The notes under the pieces: generated by a model | The model's input: the letters and a program-made list of their open reading frames with translations, nothing else | Told to the model about the DNA's origin: nothing | The model's database searches: none | Assembly (NCBI RefSeq): GCF_902498745.1 | Contig: NZ_LR701479.1 | Location: 2,993,060-3,057,059, forward strand | DNA from: Erythrobacter sp. EC-HK427 | GTDB taxonomy: Bacteria; Pseudomonadota; Alphaproteobacteria; Sphingomonadales; Sphingomonadaceae | Direction: 5' to 3' | Length of the DNA stretch: 64,000 nt | Shown here: positions 9,492 to 17,490 of the stretch, in pieces | How the letters are laid out: each line of letters starts with the position of its first letter | Numbering within the stretch: the first letter of the stretch is position 1 | Translations under genes and position numbers: made by a program

Positions 9492-10703
9492 ATGCAACAG
9501 CTTTCCGCCACCGAGACTGCCCTGCTTGCCGGCATAGACCAGGCCGCCATGCTGGAGCGGACGCAAAGTTGGGCGGCGATCAATTCGGGCACCGGAAATC
9601 TTGATGGTCTGGCCAAGGTCGCGGCCCTGCTGGCCGATGCTTTCTCCGCTCTGCCGGGCGACGTGACTTTGCGCGATCCCGCTCCGGTAACCGTGGTGGA
9701 TGCTGCCGGGCGCGAGGTGGAAAAGCCGCATGGCCGGCACCTAGTCTGCACTGTGCGCCCGCAGGCGGAGCGGCGCTTGCTGCTCACCGGCCATATGGAC
9801 ACCGTGTTCCCCGCCGATCACCCGTTCCAGACGCTGACCTGGCTCGATGAAGAGACGCTCAACGGGCCGGGCACCGCCGATATGAAGGCGGGATTGTCGA
9901 TCATTCTGGAGGCGCTCAGGGCATTCGAGACGAGCGCGGCGGCGGCTCATGTCGGCTATGATGTGATGATCAATTCAGACGAGGAGACGGGCTCGCTCGC
10001 CTCCGCCGCCCTGATCGACGCATTGGCGCGCGGGAAATTCGCCGCGCTGACGTACGAGCCGTCCGCCCTGCCCGATGGCACGCTGGCCCATGCGCGGGGC
10101 GGGAGCGGGAATTATTCGGTCACCTTCACCGGCCGCTCCGCCCATGCCGGGCGCAATCCACAAGACGGGCGCAACGCGATTGTCGCGGCAGCGGATTGCG
10201 TGTTGCGGCTGAAGCAAATGCAGCATGGCGATCTGCCGATCAATCCGGCCAAAATTGATGGCGGCGCGGCGAACAATGTCGTCCCCGATCACGCGGTGCT
10301 GCGCTTCAACATCCGCCCAAAGACGCCGGAAGCGGGCGAGCAATTTGCACGCGATCTCAAGCTGATGCTGGCCGAACTGGAAGTGCGGCACGAAGTCTCG
10401 ATCCACCTCCACGGCGGCATTTCGCGCCCGCCCAAGCCCGTCGATGCCAAGGCGCAGAAGCTGTTCGATCTGGTGCAGGCGAGCGGCGCGGCGCTGGGCC
10501 AGACGATTGGCTGGCAGCCGAGCGGCGGGGTTTGCGATGGCAACAATATCGCCGCCAATCACGTCCCCGTGGTCGATACGATGGGCGTGCGCGGCGGCAA
10601 GATCCATTCGCCGGACGAATATATGATCGTCCCCAGCCTGACCGAGCGCGCGCAATTGTCCGCCATCGTCCTGCATCGCCTCGCCACCGGAGAGCATTTG
10701 TGA
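9492..10703 (+). CDS. M20 family metallopeptidase next to ast genes
   Basis: About 403 residues. This is a zinc amidohydrolase of the M20 family (carboxypeptidase G2 / ArgE / DapE group). The metal ligands are visible in LLTGHMDTVFP, GPGTADMKAG and SDEETGS, with the dimerisation domain at GGSGNYSVTFTGRSAHAG and a late GVCDGNNIA. It ends in a four-base GTGA overlap with astA and belongs to the arginine catabolism operon. By position it may release succinate or another acyl group from a pathway intermediate; the substrate is an inference. The start is uncertain: ATG at 9492 or an in-frame GTG at 9480, neither with a clear ribosome site. Confidence 0.85.
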   Translation: MQQLSATETALLAGIDQAAMLERTQSWAAINSGTGNLDGLAKVAALLADAFSALPGDVTLRDPAPVTVVDAAGREVEKPHGRHLVCTVRPQAERRLLLTGHMDTVFPADHPFQTLTWLDEETLNGPGTADMKAGLSIILEALRAFETSAAAAHVGYDVMINSDEETGSLASAALIDALARGKFAALTYEPSALPDGTLAHARGGSGNYSVTFTGRSAHAGRNPQDGRNAIVAAADCVLRLKQMQHGDLPINPAKIDGGAANNVVPDHAVLRFNIRPKTPEAGEQFARDLKLMLAELEVRHEVSIHLHGGISRPPKPVDAKAQKLFDLVQASGAALGQTIGWQPSGGVCDGNNIAANHVPVVDTMGVRGGKIHSPDEYMIVPSLTERAQLSAIVLHRLATGEHL

Positions 10704-11713
10704 GCCACATCATGCGCGCCGCCACGGCGGACGATTTGCAGCACCTGTATGAAATGGCGAAGCTGACCGGCGGCGGTTTCACCAATCTGCCGCCCGACCG
10801 CAATTCGCTGCGCGCCAAGCTGGAAGGCTCGGACGCAGCGTTTGCGCGCAAGGGGGACGACATCCGCGCCGAAACCTTTGTGCTGGTGCTCGAAAACACC
10901 GAGACGGGCGATGTGCGCGGCACCTGCCAGCTGTTCAGCGCGGTGGGCCAGCAATGGCCGTTCTACTCCTACCGCATCACCACGCTGACCCAGCATTCGG
11001 CGGAGCTGGAGCGCACGGTGACTGCCGAAATGCTCAGCCTAACCAATGATCTGGGCGGATGCAGCGAAGTGGGCGGGCTGTTCCTGCATCCGGGCGAGCG
11101 CGCGGGCGGATTGGGGATGCTGCTGGCACGCAGCCGCTACCTCTTCATCGCCTCCCACCGCCACCGCTTTGGCGACCGGATTCTGGCCGAATTACGCGGC
11201 ATTATCGACGAACGCGGCGGCTCGCCCTTCTGGGATGCAATTGGCGGCAAATTTTTTGGGATGAGCTTTCAGGAAGCGGACGAATTCAACGCCGTGCATG
11301 GCAACCAGTTTATCGCCGATCTTATGCCCAAGCACCCGGTCTATATCGCCATGCTGGACGAGGCGGCGCGCAAGGTGATAGGCCTGCCCCACCCTTCGGG
11401 CCGCGCGGCGATGCGGATGCTGGAGAATGAAGGCTTCGCCTATCAGGGATATGTCGACATTTTCGATGGCGGGCCGACCATGCTAGCGCAGACCGACCGC
11501 GTGCGCGCCATCGCCGATGCGCATCACGGCACGATTGTCTCCACCACGCTGGAAAAGGGCGAGAAGGCGCTGCTCGCGACCGGACAGATGGCGGACTTCC
11601 GCTGCTGCTACGGCGCGCGCGAGCTGCGCGGCGACGGTATCGCGATCGATGCGCGGGCGGCTGATATGCTCGGCGCGGGTGAAGGTGATACGGTGTGGAG
11701 TATCGCGCGGTGA
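10700..11713 (+). CDS. astA: Arginine N-succinyltransferase
   Basis: 337 residues. It transfers succinyl from succinyl-CoA to the alpha-amine of arginine, the first step of the AST pathway. Family features seen are MRAATADDLQHLYEMAKLTG at the start, the GNAT-type acetyl-binding core with EVGGLFLHPGER and GLGMLLARSRYLF, then GRAAMRMLENEGFAYQGYVDIFDGGP. The start is GTG at 10700, overlapping the preceding TGA, with GGAGA seven bases upstream; ATG at 10712 is an alternative. It overlaps astB by four bases. Confidence 0.93.
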   Translation: MSHIMRAATADDLQHLYEMAKLTGGGFTNLPPDRNSLRAKLEGSDAAFARKGDDIRAETFVLVLENTETGDVRGTCQLFSAVGQQWPFYSYRITTLTQHSAELERTVTAEMLSLTNDLGGCSEVGGLFLHPGERAGGLGMLLARSRYLFIASHRHRFGDRILAELRGIIDERGGSPFWDAIGGKFFGMSFQEADEFNAVHGNQFIADLMPKHPVYIAMLDEAARKVIGLPHPSGRAAMRMLENEGFAYQGYVDIFDGGPTMLAQTDRVRAIADAHHGTIVSTTLEKGEKALLATGQMADFRCCYGARELRGDGIAIDARAADMLGAGEGDTVWSIAR

Positions 11714-12960
11714 ACCTGCAAGAAATCAACTTCGACGGCATTATCGGCCCCAGCCACAATTATGCAGGCCTCAGCCTCGGCAATCTCGCCGCGACGAAGA
11801 ATGCGGGCGAGACCGCCTATCCGCGCGCGGCGGCGTTGCAGGGCGTTGCCAAGATGCGCGGGAATATGGCGATGGGGCTGGCGCAGGGCTTCTTCCTGCC
11901 GCTCCCGCGCCCCAATGCAGGCTGGCTGGAGACGCTCGCCGCCGATGACAGCACCGATCCCGCGCTGGTGGCGGGCGCTTGGTCGGCCAGTTCGATGTGG
12001 ACGGCCAATGCGGCCACGGTCAGCCCCGCCCCCGATACCTCGGACGGCAAGTGCCATCTGACCGTCGCCAATCTCGTCACCATGCCGCATCGCAGCCAGG
12101 AATGGCCCGACACGCTGGCGCAATTGCGCCTCGCCTTTGCCGATTCTGCGCATTTCGCGGTACACGAACCCGCCCCGCCCTGTTTCGGCGATGAAGGCGC
12201 GGCGAACCATATGCGCTTTGCGCCGAGCCATGGGGAGCCGGGCCTCGAAGTCTTCGTCTATGGCCGCCCCGGTGGCCGCTTCCCCGCCCGCCAGCACGAA
12301 CAGGCGAGCCGCCTGATTGCGCGCAAGCACGGCCTCGATCCCGAACGCTGCCTGTTCGTCGAACAGGCCCCGGAGGCTATTGCGGCAGGCGCGTTCCACA
12401 ATGATGTGGTGGCGGTGGCGAATGAGAATGTCCTGTTCACGCACGAACAGGCCTTCGCCGATCCGGCGGGCACCTATGCCGCGATCCATGCGAAATGCCC
12501 CGGCGCGCAGGTGGTCGAAGTGCCCGCCAGCGCGGTGAGCCTTGCCGACGCGATAAGCTCTTACCTGTTCAATGCGCAGCTCCTCACGCCGCCCTCCGGG
12601 GAAATGACGCTCGTGGTGCCGGAGGAATGCCGCGACAACGGCGCGGTCTGGAACTGGTTGCAGGATATGCTCGCGGGCAATGGCCCGATCCGCCACGTCC
12701 ATGTCGTCGACGTGCGCCAGAGCATGGCCAATGGCGGCGGCCCCGCCTGCTTGCGGCTGCGCGTGGTGGCCGATCCGGCGACGGTCGATCCGCGCTTTAT
12801 GCTGGACGATGCCAAGGCGACGCTGATCGAAAGCGTGATCGCCGAATATTGGCCCGAGAGCATCAATGCGGCGCAAATCGGCGATCCGGCGCTTGCCGAA
12901 GCGGTGCGAGCCGTGCGGGCGAAACTGCTGGAAACTCTGGGCCTTTCCGAACTGCTTTGA
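11710..12960 (+). CDS. astB: N-succinylarginine dihydrolase
   Basis: 416 residues. It hydrolyses N2-succinylarginine to N2-succinylornithine, CO2 and two ammonia. The family start is clear (NFDGIIGPSHNYAGLSLGN), with MWTANAATVSP, GDEGAANHMRF, QEASRL-like and FHNDVVAVANENVLF stretches, and SMANGGGPACLRLRV near the end. A guanidine-modifying-enzyme Cys is expected in the GGPACLRLR segment. The chosen GTG at 11710 overlaps the astA stop in a GTGA and follows a GGAG. astC, astD and astE are not seen after it, so the rest of the pathway lies elsewhere. Confidence 0.93.
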   Translation: MNLQEINFDGIIGPSHNYAGLSLGNLAATKNAGETAYPRAAALQGVAKMRGNMAMGLAQGFFLPLPRPNAGWLETLAADDSTDPALVAGAWSASSMWTANAATVSPAPDTSDGKCHLTVANLVTMPHRSQEWPDTLAQLRLAFADSAHFAVHEPAPPCFGDEGAANHMRFAPSHGEPGLEVFVYGRPGGRFPARQHEQASRLIARKHGLDPERCLFVEQAPEAIAAGAFHNDVVAVANENVLFTHEQAFADPAGTYAAIHAKCPGAQVVEVPASAVSLADAISSYLFNAQLLTPPSGEMTLVVPEECRDNGAVWNWLQDMLAGNGPIRHVHVVDVRQSMANGGGPACLRLRVVADPATVDPRFMLDDAKATLIESVIAEYWPESINAAQIGDPALAEAVRAVRAKLLETLGLSELL

Positions 12961-13076
12961 TGCCGCGAGTGCCTTGTCGGATTGTTTTACATCCGCCAAT
13001 CGCTTAACCATCGTATCCCGCACAATAGCGCGTCTGGCACGGCCCTTGCTGTGTAACGCGTTAAGAAAGGTTACGA

Positions 13077-13316
13077 ATGCTTCGCAAGATCGGCAGACTG
13101 TTTGTCATCAAGACCCGCTGGGAAGCGTTCCTGATCATTTACGCACTGGCGCTGGGCGCGATGGATCGTGGCAGCCACTATCTGGCGCAATATCCCGGCT
13201 GGGGCGGCTGGCTGCTCTTCGCCGCGTGCAGCGGAGCGGTTTTCTTGGGCGGGGCGAAGATTCTGGATTGCCTGAAATACGAAGCGGCGGAGCGTGAAGC
13301 TGCTAAGGCTGAATAG
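13077..13316 (+). CDS. Small hypothetical membrane protein
   Basis: 79 residues with a basic N-terminus (MLRKIGRLFVIKTRWEAF), two hydrophobic segments (IIYALALGAM and WLLFAACSGAVFLGG) and a charged C-terminal tail rich in Glu/Ala/Lys. The ATG at 13077 has AAGAAAGG at good spacing. It resembles short conserved alphaproteobacterial membrane proteins that start with KTRWEAFLIIYALALGA. No function is known. Confidence 0.75.
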   Translation: MLRKIGRLFVIKTRWEAFLIIYALALGAMDRGSHYLAQYPGWGGWLLFAACSGAVFLGGAKILDCLKYEAAEREAAKAE

Positions 13317-13318
13317 GC

Positions 13319-13555
13319 TTGGCAAAACGCCCCCACAAACTGTTTGACCGTTTGGCCGGAGGTCTGGGTTACGGCCCCGCCAACAATGAAGGCTGCGGCT
13401 GCTGGGCAGTGTTCATACTAATATCGTTAGTTCCTGTTTTCGTTGGCAATTTCGTTGGTGAACAACTGGAAAGCGAGCTCCCCCTGCTCGTCGGATGGCT
13501 GATATGGGGAGCGATGTTCTTTGCCTTCATGCGGTTCGCCAAGCGACACAGCTAG
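13319..13555 (+). CDS. Possible small hypothetical membrane protein
   Basis: 78 residues from a TTG at 13319, two bases after the previous stop. After MAKRPHKLFDRLAGGLGYGP there are two hydrophobic stretches (CWAVFILISLVPVFVGNFVG and LLVGWLIWGAMFFAFM) and a basic tail. Codon use is less GC-biased at third positions than in neighbours. The TTG start and weak ribosome site make this uncertain, but the coherent hydrophobic pattern and tight spacing favour a real gene. It converges on the tmRNA gene. Confidence 0.5.
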   Translation: MAKRPHKLFDRLAGGLGYGPANNEGCGCWAVFILISLVPVFVGNFVGEQLESELPLLVGWLIWGAMFFAFMRFAKRHS

Positions 13556-13704
13556 CAGGACGCCAAATTCGCCTCAGGGCGGAGCCAGACCGCGCCGAGA
13601 ATGTGCGGGCGCGAGAACCGGCGCGCAGCGACCTTTCAGGTCGTGAGCACCGGAAGCGCAGCGAACGTGCATTCGCAGGCCGGTATGGCTTCGTCCTGTG
13701 GTGA

Positions 13705-14057
13705 ATTGGGTGGGGGTTTCTGTTGCTAGCTACCCCCGGAGCCCCGGAATCCGCTTCTGTTGCCCGGTGGGTCCAACCGCGCTTTAGCCTTGTAAGATCA
13801 GTCCGTTAGGACGTCAGATTACGCAGCGATTGCGAGTGCTTCGTTATCGTTGGCACTTATAGGTTTTGAACAGTTTTGCGGGTTACTCAGCCCGGGCAAA
13901 AACACCGTCTTTCAGCACACGTCGATCCTGGTTCGGCCCCGTCAGAAGCAGCAGTAAACTGCTGGTTTTGGTGGAGCCGCCGGGTACTGCCCCCGGGTCC
14001 GCTGTACCTATTACACGGCGCCATTTATCGCCATAGCCGGTCGAAACCGGCACCTCC
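13705..14057 (-). ncRNA. ssrA: Circularly permuted two-piece tmRNA
   Basis: Read on the minus strand, the acceptor piece comes first: a GCCGGTTTCGACCGGC hairpin, a GGGGGCAGTACCC T-arm-like element and a 3' end CTCCACCA at 13969. An internal spacer at 13941-13968 holds a CAGCAG/CTGCTG hairpin and is expected to be cut out. The coding piece then begins GGGGCCGAACCAGG at 13940. Its tag frame at 13854-13819 reads A-N-D-N-E-A-L-A-I-A-A then TAA, ending in the usual hydrophobic proteolysis signal. This order (3' half before 5' half) is the alphaproteobacterial permuted form. A possible -10 (CTATAT) lies near 14058-14064. Both outer ends are approximate. Confidence 0.9.
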
Positions 14058-14091
14058 TATATAGGCGCATCAACATTAATTGAAAGTGTCC

Positions 14092-14175
14092 CGTCATTGC
14101 GAGCCGGAGGCGAAGCAATCCAGTTCCAACGGCTGGAATGGATTGCCACGTCGCCTTCGGCTCCTCGCAATGACG
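14092..14175 (+). repeat. Dispersed palindromic repeat (CGTCATTGCGAG type)
   Basis: An imperfect inverted repeat begins CGTCATTGCGAGCCGGAGGCG and ends with CGCCTTCGGCTCCTCGCAATGACG, with CAATCCAG and its partner GGATTGCC in the inner arms. The family is a familiar intergenic palindrome in sphingomonads and other bacteria. It sits between the tmRNA promoter and the 3' end of mscL and could act as a terminator-like hairpin for either. The remaining DNA of the 13.56-14.19 kb gap holds the tmRNA, and I see no protein gene in it. Confidence 0.85.
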
Positions 14176-14187
14176 AGCTAGCTAGCG

Positions 14188-14616
14188 TTACTTCTTCAAT
14201 GCATCCCGAATCTCGGTCAGCAGCTCGATCTCGGTCGGGCCTGCCACCTCCTCGGCCTTGGACTCTTCCATGCGGGCTTTCACCTTGTTGGCGTAGCGCA
14301 CCAGCAGGAAGATGACGAAGGCGAGGATCACGAAGTTGATGATCGTCGTAATCAGTGCGCCATAACCGATCATCGCCGCGCCCGCTTCTTTCAGCGCCGC
14401 ATAATCGGTGGTGCTGCCGGTGTAGCCTTCGGGCGTGGACAGCAGGATGAAGTAGCTGGAGAAATCCGCCCCGCCGAAGACAAAGCCGACAATCGGCATG
14501 ATAACGTCGCCCGTCAGCGAGGTGACAATCGTGCCGAAAGCGCCCGCGATAATCACCGCGACCGCCAGTTCCATCACATTACCCTTGGCGATAAATTCTT
14601 TGAATTCTGCGAACAT
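14188..14616 (-). CDS. mscL: Large-conductance mechanosensitive channel
   Basis: A 142-residue inner-membrane channel that opens under membrane tension to release solutes in osmotic downshock. The N-terminal amphipathic helix and first transmembrane helix (FKEFIAKGNVMELAVAVIIAGAFGTIVTSL) with VIMP, a periplasmic loop, a second helix (LITTIINFVILAFVIFLLVRYANKV) and a charged C-terminal helix ending LLTEIRDALKK are all typical. Start taken at the ATG at 14616 (MFAEFKEF) because it matches the family N-terminus; GGGGAG lies about 11 bases upstream. Confidence 0.95.
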   Translation of the reverse strand: MFAEFKEFIAKGNVMELAVAVIIAGAFGTIVTSLTGDVIMPIVGFVFGGADFSSYFILLSTPEGYTGSTTDYAALKEAGAAMIGYGALITTIINFVILAFVIFLLVRYANKVKARMEESKAEEVAGPTEIELLTEIRDALKK

Positions 14617-14762
14617 GGACCCGTTACTCCCCTGCGTTAAAGTGGTAGTAACCCTCTGCCACGGCGCGAAATCGCCTGCAAGTAACACGCGGTTTCCTTG
14701 AACAACGCCGCTGCCGTGCTATATCGGCAACACACCTTTTCCGGTTGGGAGGATTATCCAAA

Positions 14763-15374
14763 ATGCTGAAGCGTCTGAGCACCCTGTTCGCCCTCGTTTT
14801 CGGGAGCCTCGCGCTCGCGGGTTGCGGCATCAATTCGGTGCCCACCAAGGAAGAAGCCGCCAAGGCACAATGGGCCAATGTCGAAGCCGCGCTGCAACGC
14901 CGGTCAGACATTATCCCCAACCTCGTATCGGTTGTGGAAGCCGCTGCTGTATCGGAAGAAAACATCCTGACCGGTGTGATCGAAGCCCGCTCGCGCGCCA
15001 CTTCGATCAACATCACCACCGATGATCTCTCCAACCCGGAGGAGTTCCAGCGGTTCAACGAATCGCAGAACCAGTTGACGCAGGCGCTCGGCCAGCTGCG
15101 CACGATTGTGGAAGCCTATCCGCAATTGCAGAGCAACGCCCGCTTCGCCGATCTGATGGTGGAGATCGAGCAGTCGAACAACATGATCAACACCGAAATC
15201 GGCCGCTACAACGAGGCCGCGCGCGACTATAACACCGAAATCCGCACCTTCCCCTCCTCCATCGGCGCGAACGTGATCCACGGTTCCGAACCGCTCGAAT
15301 ATTTCGAGGCTGCCGAGGGCGCGCGGGAAAATCCGGATGTCGAGTTCAACAACATCACGGGTGACGAAGGCTAA
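14763..15374 (+). CDS. lemA: LemA family lipoprotein
   Basis: 203 residues. The signal ends in a lipobox, SLALAGCGINS, so the protein should be lipid-anchored. The LemA core follows: VPTKEEAAKAQWANVEAALQRRSDIIPNLV, then a long helical region with NQLTQALGQLRTIVEAYPQLQSNARFADLMVEIEQSNNMI and the conserved GRYNEAARDYNTEIRTFPS. The role of LemA is not settled; it is widely linked with TPM-domain proteins, as here. The ATG at 14763 has GGGAGG upstream. It heads a run of four genes. Confidence 0.92.
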   Translation: MLKRLSTLFALVFGSLALAGCGINSVPTKEEAAKAQWANVEAALQRRSDIIPNLVSVVEAAAVSEENILTGVIEARSRATSINITTDDLSNPEEFQRFNESQNQLTQALGQLRTIVEAYPQLQSNARFADLMVEIEQSNNMINTEIGRYNEAARDYNTEIRTFPSSIGANVIHGSEPLEYFEAAEGARENPDVEFNNITGDEG

Positions 15375-15388
15375 GGCCGGCGCGGCGG

Positions 15389-15940
15389 GTGTCGCGTGTG
15401 ATGCGCATAGTGCTGGCGGCAGTCCTGCTGCCGCTGGCTGCGTGCCGCGCCGATGCGCAAAGCGAGCCTGACGTTGCTGCGGCCGATCGGCCAAGCTCTC
15501 CGGTTATCGATGAGGGCGAGATCATCCCGCCCGGGATCGAGGCGGAGCTGGCACAACGGCTGACCGAATATTGGAATACTGAACAAACCGCCATTGTCGT
15601 GAACACCATTCCAAGCCTCGCCGGACAATCCATTGAGGATTATGCCTTCACCACGTTCAACCGTTGGGGAATTGGCGCTGCCGAGACGGATCGTGGAGTG
15701 CTGATCGTGGTGGCGCGCGATGATCGCCGCTTACGCATCGAAGTGGGTTGCGGTCTGGAAAGCGTGCTAACCAATGAGGTCGCGGGCGAGATTATCGAGG
15801 ATGCGATGGTGCCCGAATTCAGGAATGGTGATTTTCCCGGCGGGATCGAGGCAGGCGTCGATGCCATTATGACAACGCTGGACGAGAGCGTCGCCACACC
15901 GCGACCCACCTCGCCTGCTTGTCTGGAGGCCGCCGCATGA
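15389..15940 (+). CDS. TPM-domain lipoprotein (first of three)
   Basis: 183 residues with a lipobox, LLPLAACRAD, and one TPM domain (the YgcG/Psb32 fold): PGIEAELAQRLTEYWNTEQTAIVVNTIPSLAGQSIEDYAFTTFNRWGIG, RGVLIVVARDDRRLRIEVGCGLESVLTNEVAGEII and FRNGDFPGGIEAGVDAIM. It lacks the C-terminal membrane helix and Gly-rich tail seen in the next gene. The start is GTG at 15389 or ATG at 15401; both keep the signal. It overlaps the next gene by four bases. TPM proteins are associated with membrane-protein turnover and sometimes phosphatase activity; the role here is unknown. Confidence 0.85.
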   Translation: MSRVMRIVLAAVLLPLAACRADAQSEPDVAAADRPSSPVIDEGEIIPPGIEAELAQRLTEYWNTEQTAIVVNTIPSLAGQSIEDYAFTTFNRWGIGAAETDRGVLIVVARDDRRLRIEVGCGLESVLTNEVAGEIIEDAMVPEFRNGDFPGGIEAGVDAIMTTLDESVATPRPTSPACLEAAA

Positions 15941-16794
15941 GGCGGATTTTTCTCCTGCTGGCAGCCCTGTTCGCCGCGCTGGCGAGCCCTGTGTCCGCGC
16001 AGACCTACACCTTCCCGCCCGCGCCAAGCGGTCCGGTGCTCGACAGCGCGGATATGCTTTCGCCGCAGGCGGAGGCCGCGCTCGATCAGCGGCTGCGCGA
16101 TTACAACCGGGAAACCGGCCGCGCGATCATTGTCGCCACAGTGCCGGTGCTGCAGGATACCAGCGGCCGGTCGGTGGAGATCGAGCCATACGCCACCGCG
16201 CTCTTTGCCGAATGGGGCATTGGCGGGGCGGAGCGGGATATGGGCCTGTTGCTGCTCATTTCGCGCGATGACCGCCGGATGCGGATAGAAGTCGGATACG
16301 GCCTGCATCCGTGGTTCGGCGGTATCATGGCCGGGCGGATAATCAACGATGTGATCTCCCCGCGTTTCAAGGCGGGGGATTTTGACGGGGGCGTAACTTC
16401 GGGCGTCGATGCCATTCTCGCCCACCTCGCCACCAGCCCGGAAGATGCGATCGCCATCGAAGAGGCTGCACAGGCAGCAGCCGCGCAGGAACGCAGCGAA
16501 GGCGGTTTCCCTATCGGCACGCTGATCTGGCTCGGCTTCCTGTTCTTCTTCTTCATCCTTCCCCTGCTGGGCGGCAGGGGCAGAAGGCGGCGCTATCGCA
16601 GCGGCGTGGGCGGCGTTGTCGGCGACATTATCCTGTGGGAGGCGGGCAAGGCGATTGCGCGCGGGATCACCGATAATGACGACTGGGGCGGTGGCGGCTT
16701 CGGCGGCGGCTTTGGCGGCGGCGGTGGAGGCGGCGGATTTGGCGGCTTCGGCGGCGGTATGTCCGGCGGCGGCGGCGCGAGCGGAGGCTGGTGA
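15937..16794 (+). CDS. TPM-domain membrane protein with Gly-rich tail (YgcG type)
   Basis: 285 residues. A cleavable signal (SPVSAQ) is followed by a TPM domain (LDSADMLSPQAEAALDQRLRDYNRETGRAIIVATVPVL ... RDMGLLLLISRDDRRMRIEVGYGLHP). Then come a transmembrane helix (IGTLIWLGFLFFFFILPLLGG), a basic segment and a C-terminal tail made almost only of Gly with some Phe, ending GGGGASGGW. This layout is the standard partner of LemA. The ATG at 15937 overlaps the preceding TGA and has TGGAGG upstream. The Gly-rich tail is low-complexity sequence, so similarity hits to it would mean little. Confidence 0.9.
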   Translation: MRRIFLLLAALFAALASPVSAQTYTFPPAPSGPVLDSADMLSPQAEAALDQRLRDYNRETGRAIIVATVPVLQDTSGRSVEIEPYATALFAEWGIGGAERDMGLLLLISRDDRRMRIEVGYGLHPWFGGIMAGRIINDVISPRFKAGDFDGGVTSGVDAILAHLATSPEDAIAIEEAAQAAAAQERSEGGFPIGTLIWLGFLFFFFILPLLGGRGRRRRYRSGVGGVVGDIILWEAGKAIARGITDNDDWGGGGFGGGFGGGGGGGGFGGFGGGMSGGGGASGGW

Positions 16795-17468
16795 TGGGGT
16801 ATCTGAACGAAGCACAGCACCAGCTTGTCTCCGCAGCCGTAGCCGAGGCAGAGCTGTCCACCAGCGGCGAGATTGTGCCGGTCATCGCCGACCGCTCGGA
16901 TGGCTATACCGACGTGATCCTCGTCTGGGCGATTGCAGCGGCCTTCACCGCGATGAGCATTTTCGCCGCCTTCCCCGATGTCTTCCTGTCCATGGTCGAC
17001 TGGCTGCTGGGCGGATGGACGCATGAATGGACCTATGGGGAAGTCATCGCCTGGGCGGTGGGCATTGGCCTCGTGACATTCGTCGCCGTGTGGGCGCTGC
17101 TGAGCTGGGATGCGCTGCGGTTCGTTTGTGTCCCCTCGCCGATCAAGGCGCAGCGGGTGCGGATGCGGGCGGTGCGGCATTTCAAGGTCGGCGCAGAGGG
17201 GCGAACCAAGGGCAAGACGGGGATTATGCTCTATCTCTCCATGCGCGAACACCGTGCGGAAATCGTCGCCGACAATTCCATCGCCTCGCTGGTGCCTGCC
17301 GAGGTTTGGGGAGAAGCGATGGCGGATATGCTCGCCGAAATCCGCAAGGGCTGCGTCGCGGAAGGGATCGCCGCCGGTGTACGCGATGTGGGCAAAGTGC
17401 TCGCCGAACACTTCCCGCGCGGCGAGGATGACGACAACGAACTTCCTGACCGCTTGATCGAAGTGTGA
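16794..17468 (+). CDS. TPM-domain protein with two membrane segments
   Basis: 224 residues. The TPM fold appears split by membrane helices: MGYLNEAQHQLVSAAVAEAELSTSGEIVPVIADRSDGY precedes two hydrophobic segments (VILVWAIAAAFTAMSIFAAF and VIAWAVGIGLVTFVAVWALL). After these come VRMRAVRHFKVGAEGRTKGKTGIMLYLSMREHRAEIVADNSIASLVP and a helical end ending RDVGKVLAEHFPRGED. The ATG at 16794 shares its A with the preceding TGA, and GGAGG lies about seven bases before it; a GTG one codon earlier is possible. Probably acts with LemA and the other TPM proteins in the membrane. Confidence 0.82.
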   Translation: MGYLNEAQHQLVSAAVAEAELSTSGEIVPVIADRSDGYTDVILVWAIAAAFTAMSIFAAFPDVFLSMVDWLLGGWTHEWTYGEVIAWAVGIGLVTFVAVWALLSWDALRFVCVPSPIKAQRVRMRAVRHFKVGAEGRTKGKTGIMLYLSMREHRAEIVADNSIASLVPAEVWGEAMADMLAEIRKGCVAEGIAAGVRDVGKVLAEHFPRGEDDDNELPDRLIEV

Positions 17469-17490
17469 GCCGCCGCTAGCGCCGCTCACC

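Noticed and set aside
11608..13023. Minus-strand open frame of about 470 codons opposite astB
   Set aside because: astB has all family motifs and an overlap-coupled start. The opposite frame has none.
16680..16790. Tandem repeat array in the TPM gene
   Set aside because: The GGC-rich tract is a Gly-rich protein tail in frame, not a regular array or CRISPR.
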